From Clostridiales bacterium (GTDB taxonomy: Bacteria > Bacillota > Clostridia > Lutisporales > Lutisporaceae): a stretch of DNA of 15,993 nt. The notes beneath the pieces were generated by a model. The model worked only from the letters and a program-made list of their open reading frames with translations, did not search any database and was not told the DNA's origin. The stretch covers positions 1-15,993 of the forward strand of contig JAAYKT010000015.1 of NCBI GenBank assembly GCA_012522255.1, given 5' to 3'. Position numbers and translations under genes: made by a program. Of this stretch, positions 14,094-15,993 are shown piece after piece (positions within the stretch are counted from its first letter, which is position 1; every line of letters begins with the position of its first letter).

Positions 14094-15755
14094 CTATACA
14101 TTAAAACAGCTGCCCCCTATATACTCCCTCAAGATAGAGTTATTGGGAACGCATTTTGAATTAAATGGCAGTATATAGTTAAAAAATTTTAAAAGTCTTT
14201 TAGCTTCAATATATTCTATTACGTTCTCATCTATATTTTTAAGCAAAGACACCGCAGTAGGCTTCAGCACACATAGCTCATAGGCCAAAGATGAATTAAA
14301 CATTATATCTGCTTGTTCCTGAAAAGGATAAATATATCTGTCCTCTCCCCGCCTGACCATATCCCATCTTTTGATAGTTGTCAGAGCATCTGTGGACCTG
14401 AACTGATAGTCCCGCACTATCCTCCTTATCAATCTTAAATCAGAAGTTGGCACTCTGTTATGATTATCTATATTCAAATGAGTTAATGCCGACACATAGA
14501 TTTTATAGTTGAGTTTGTGGTCAATACCCTTCGTAAGCTTATAATTCAAGCCATGTATGCCTTCAATGATAATAATCTGGTCATCACATACACTCAGTTT
14601 TCTGCCTTTCCATTCCCTGCACCCGGTATGAAAATTATAATAGGGGATTTCAACTTCCTCACCGTTTATCAATCCTTTTAAGACCTTGTTAAAAATATCT
14701 GTATCAATGGCATCGAGGGTTTCAAAATTATACTCACCTTCAGGAGTCCTTGGTGTATCTTCTCTGTTTTTAAAAAAGTCATCTATAGAAATTTCGACAG
14801 TTTTTAAACCATTAACGCGAAGTTGGATTGCCAATCTTTGAGCAAAAGTAGTCTTTCCTGAAGAAGAAGGCCCCGAGATCAGAACAAGCTTCTTCTTATC
14901 TTTGGAATGACTTATTCTGTCCGCTATTTCCGCTATTTTCTTTTCGTGCAAAGCCTCGGAAATCCATACCAATTCATTAATATTTCCATTTGCAATATAA
15001 CCATTTAAATGGCTAATATTTTCAATTTCAAGAATTTTACCCCATTCTTCAAATTCCCTAAAAACCCTGAATAATTGTGGTTGGGGAATAAATTCGGGTA
15101 TATTATCCGGATCCCTTCTATTTGGGTACCTTAAAATCAACCCGGGTGGATAAAATTTTAATTCAAAATTTTTTAAATAACCCGTTGAAGGCACTAAATA
15201 TCCGTAAAAATAATCATAATAACCTTTACATTCATATAAGTTTATATATTCTTTCTCTCTGTATTTAAGCAGACCGATTTTGTCACATTGTCCCCGTTCT
15301 TTGAATATTTTTTCTGCATCTGCTTTTAAATATCTATTTTTTACAAAAGGTATATCCTCTAAAACAAGTTCTTTCATTCTAATTTCTATCTTTTTTATAA
15401 TATCTTCATCCAAGGGTTCCAAACCATGTATTTCGCAATACAATCCCTTACTCAAGGAATGCTCTGCCGTGATCCGGCATCCCTCCATGACCTCTTTGGC
15501 GGCGATTATCAATAAGAACATTAGACTGCGAACGTAAAATCTGTTTCCATATGGATAAGTAATATCTATAAACTGTATATTCGTATCCTTTGTCAATGTG
15601 TAATTAAATTCTTTAAGATCATTATCAATAATTGCACCCAATATATCATGTTTAAATGAATATTGAAAATCCTTTGCAATATCACCTAATTTTGTATTTC
15701 TTTTATATGAAGAATTGTATTTGTTGTTAACAACAATTTTTAGCATTTCCGGCAT
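14094..15755 (-). CDS. Nucleoside (uridine) kinase with threonyl-tRNA-synthetase-like N-terminal domains
   Basis: This 553-residue protein belongs to the long uridine-kinase-like family of Clostridia and Thermotogae. Residues 1-65 resemble a TGS-like domain. Residues 70-190 resemble the second additional domain of threonyl-tRNA synthetase, with the ITAEHSLSKGLYCEIHG motif around His99. The C-terminal half (about 288-500) is a phosphoribulokinase/uridine kinase P-loop domain with Walker A GPSSSGKTT (295-303), the acidic SIDDFF (323-328), IIIEGIHGLN (395-403) and RLIRRIVRDYQFR (441-453). It would phosphorylate a nucleoside such as uridine using ATP or GTP, but the substrate has not been fixed by motif alone. 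The ATG is preceded by GGAAGGGGA at five bases. It heads a probable operon with the DUF2007, tyrosyl-tRNA synthetase-like and lipoprotein genes. Confidence 0.88.
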   Translation of the reverse strand: MPEMLKIVVNNKYNSSYKRNTKLGDIAKDFQYSFKHDILGAIIDNDLKEFNYTLTKDTNIQFIDITYPYGNRFYVRSLMFLLIIAAKEVMEGCRITAEHSLSKGLYCEIHGLEPLDEDIIKKIEIRMKELVLEDIPFVKNRYLKADAEKIFKERGQCDKIGLLKYREKEYINLYECKGYYDYFYGYLVPSTGYLKNFELKFYPPGLILRYPNRRDPDNIPEFIPQPQLFRVFREFEEWGKILEIENISHLNGYIANGNINELVWISEALHEKKIAEIADRISHSKDKKKLVLISGPSSSGKTTFAQRLAIQLRVNGLKTVEISIDDFFKNREDTPRTPEGEYNFETLDAIDTDIFNKVLKGLINGEEVEIPYYNFHTGCREWKGRKLSVCDDQIIIIEGIHGLNYKLTKGIDHKLNYKIYVSALTHLNIDNHNRVPTSDLRLIRRIVRDYQFRSTDALTTIKRWDMVRRGEDRYIYPFQEQADIMFNSSLAYELCVLKPTAVSLLKNIDENVIEYIEAKRLLKFFNYILPFNSKCVPNNSILREYIGGSCFNV

Positions 15756-15791
15756 ATTAATCCCCTTCCAGTTAAAATTGTCTCATATACT

Positions 15792-15820
15792 ATTCTACCA
15801 TATTTGCAGAAAAATGCACA
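15792..15820 (-). promoter_or_regulatory. Probable extended -10 promoter of the kinase operon
   Basis: On the minus strand TAGAAT (15792-15797) is preceded by TGG, an extended -10, with a weak -35 TGTGCA (15815-15820) 17 bases upstream. It lies about 40 bases before the kinase start. Confidence 0.55.
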
Positions 15821-15876
15821 GTTGCAATTTATATTGTGGGCACTGTAACCTTTAGTTGTAAATTAGGGTGGGCGGT

Positions 15877-15993
15877 CAAAGTAAATGAGACCTTTGTCAG
15901 ACTAAAAGTTGGGAGATGGCATTTAGTCATTCAAAAAAACAAAAAAAAACAAAAATCATTGCAAAAATCATGATTTTCTTGGTATCTTACCAA
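15877..15993. repeat. Cluster of inverted and direct repeats at the window end
   Basis: Four short structures occur in about 115 bases. There is CAAAG-N10-CTTTG (15877-15896) and GACTAAA-N15-TTTAGTC (15900-15928). An A-rich tract (T-rich on the minus strand, 15932-15955) is followed by a 10-base direct repeat CAAAAATCAT at 15950 and 15962. Then come a perfect 14-base palindrome AAAATCATGATTTT (15964-15977) and TTGGTA-TCT-TACCAA (15979-15993). The T-rich tract after AT-rich pairing could terminate an upstream minus-strand gene, and the last palindrome could be an operator. No gene is seen here. Confidence 0.45.

Noticed and set aside
15866..15880. AGGGTGGGCGG on the plus strand, resembling the T-box antiterminator motif
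   Set aside because: It lacks the ACCGCG part, has no specifier stem or terminator around it, and no plus-strand gene follows in the window.
15874..15893. GGTCAAAGT...GAGACC as a CtsR heptad repeat
   Set aside because: CtsR needs two direct GGTCAAA-type heptads three bases apart; only one is present and the second is an inverted fragment. The adjacent operon is also not a Clp operon.

Overview
The window is an AT-rich chromosomal segment with thirteen protein-coding genes, all on the minus strand, so transcription runs from the right end to the left. The organism is most likely a spore-forming member of the Clostridia. The evidence is the gene order trigger factor - clpP - clpX - lonB - lonA - engB, a YhcN/YlaJ-type spore lipoprotein gene, the spore-associated protease LonB, strong AAGGAGG-type ribosome binding sites and the AT-rich codon use. 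The species cannot be named from the sequence alone.

Right part (15993 to 11748): a probable operon starts at an extended -10 promoter near 15800. It encodes a large nucleoside (uridine) kinase with a threonyl-tRNA-synthetase-like N-terminal half, a small DUF2007 protein, a full-length tyrosyl-tRNA synthetase homologue whose catalytic signatures are eroded, and a YhcN/YlaJ-family lipoprotein. It ends at a clear intrinsic terminator (11748-11787). The tyrosyl-tRNA synthetase homologue may also have a weak promoter of its own.

Middle part (11502 to 3061): this is the protein quality-control block. tig, clpP and clpX form one tight operon with an extended -10 sigma-A promoter and a strong terminator directly after the clpX stop codon. 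lonB follows as a separate unit with a TTG start and an N-terminal membrane anchor. lonA has its own good sigma-A promoter, and the ribosome-assembly GTPase gene engB overlaps its 3' end. Together they supply a ribosome-bound chaperone, the ClpXP protease, two Lon proteases and a GTPase for large-subunit maturation.

Left part (3038 to 1): three membrane-protein genes follow. They encode a CPBP/CAAX-type intramembrane protease, a membrane-embedded family 2 glycosyltransferase and an EamA-type transporter with its own promoter.

Most of the window is conserved housekeeping. The most unusual item is the tyrosyl-tRNA synthetase-like protein at 12417-13667. It is an intact reading frame that keeps the fold and the S4-like tail, but HIGH has become HIGD, the lysines of KMSKS are lost, and a key tyrosine-pocket glutamine is replaced by methionine. 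I see no phage, insertion sequence, CRISPR array, tRNA or rRNA gene. Several gene starts were moved to internal codons because of the ribosome binding sites; this is stated in the entries.
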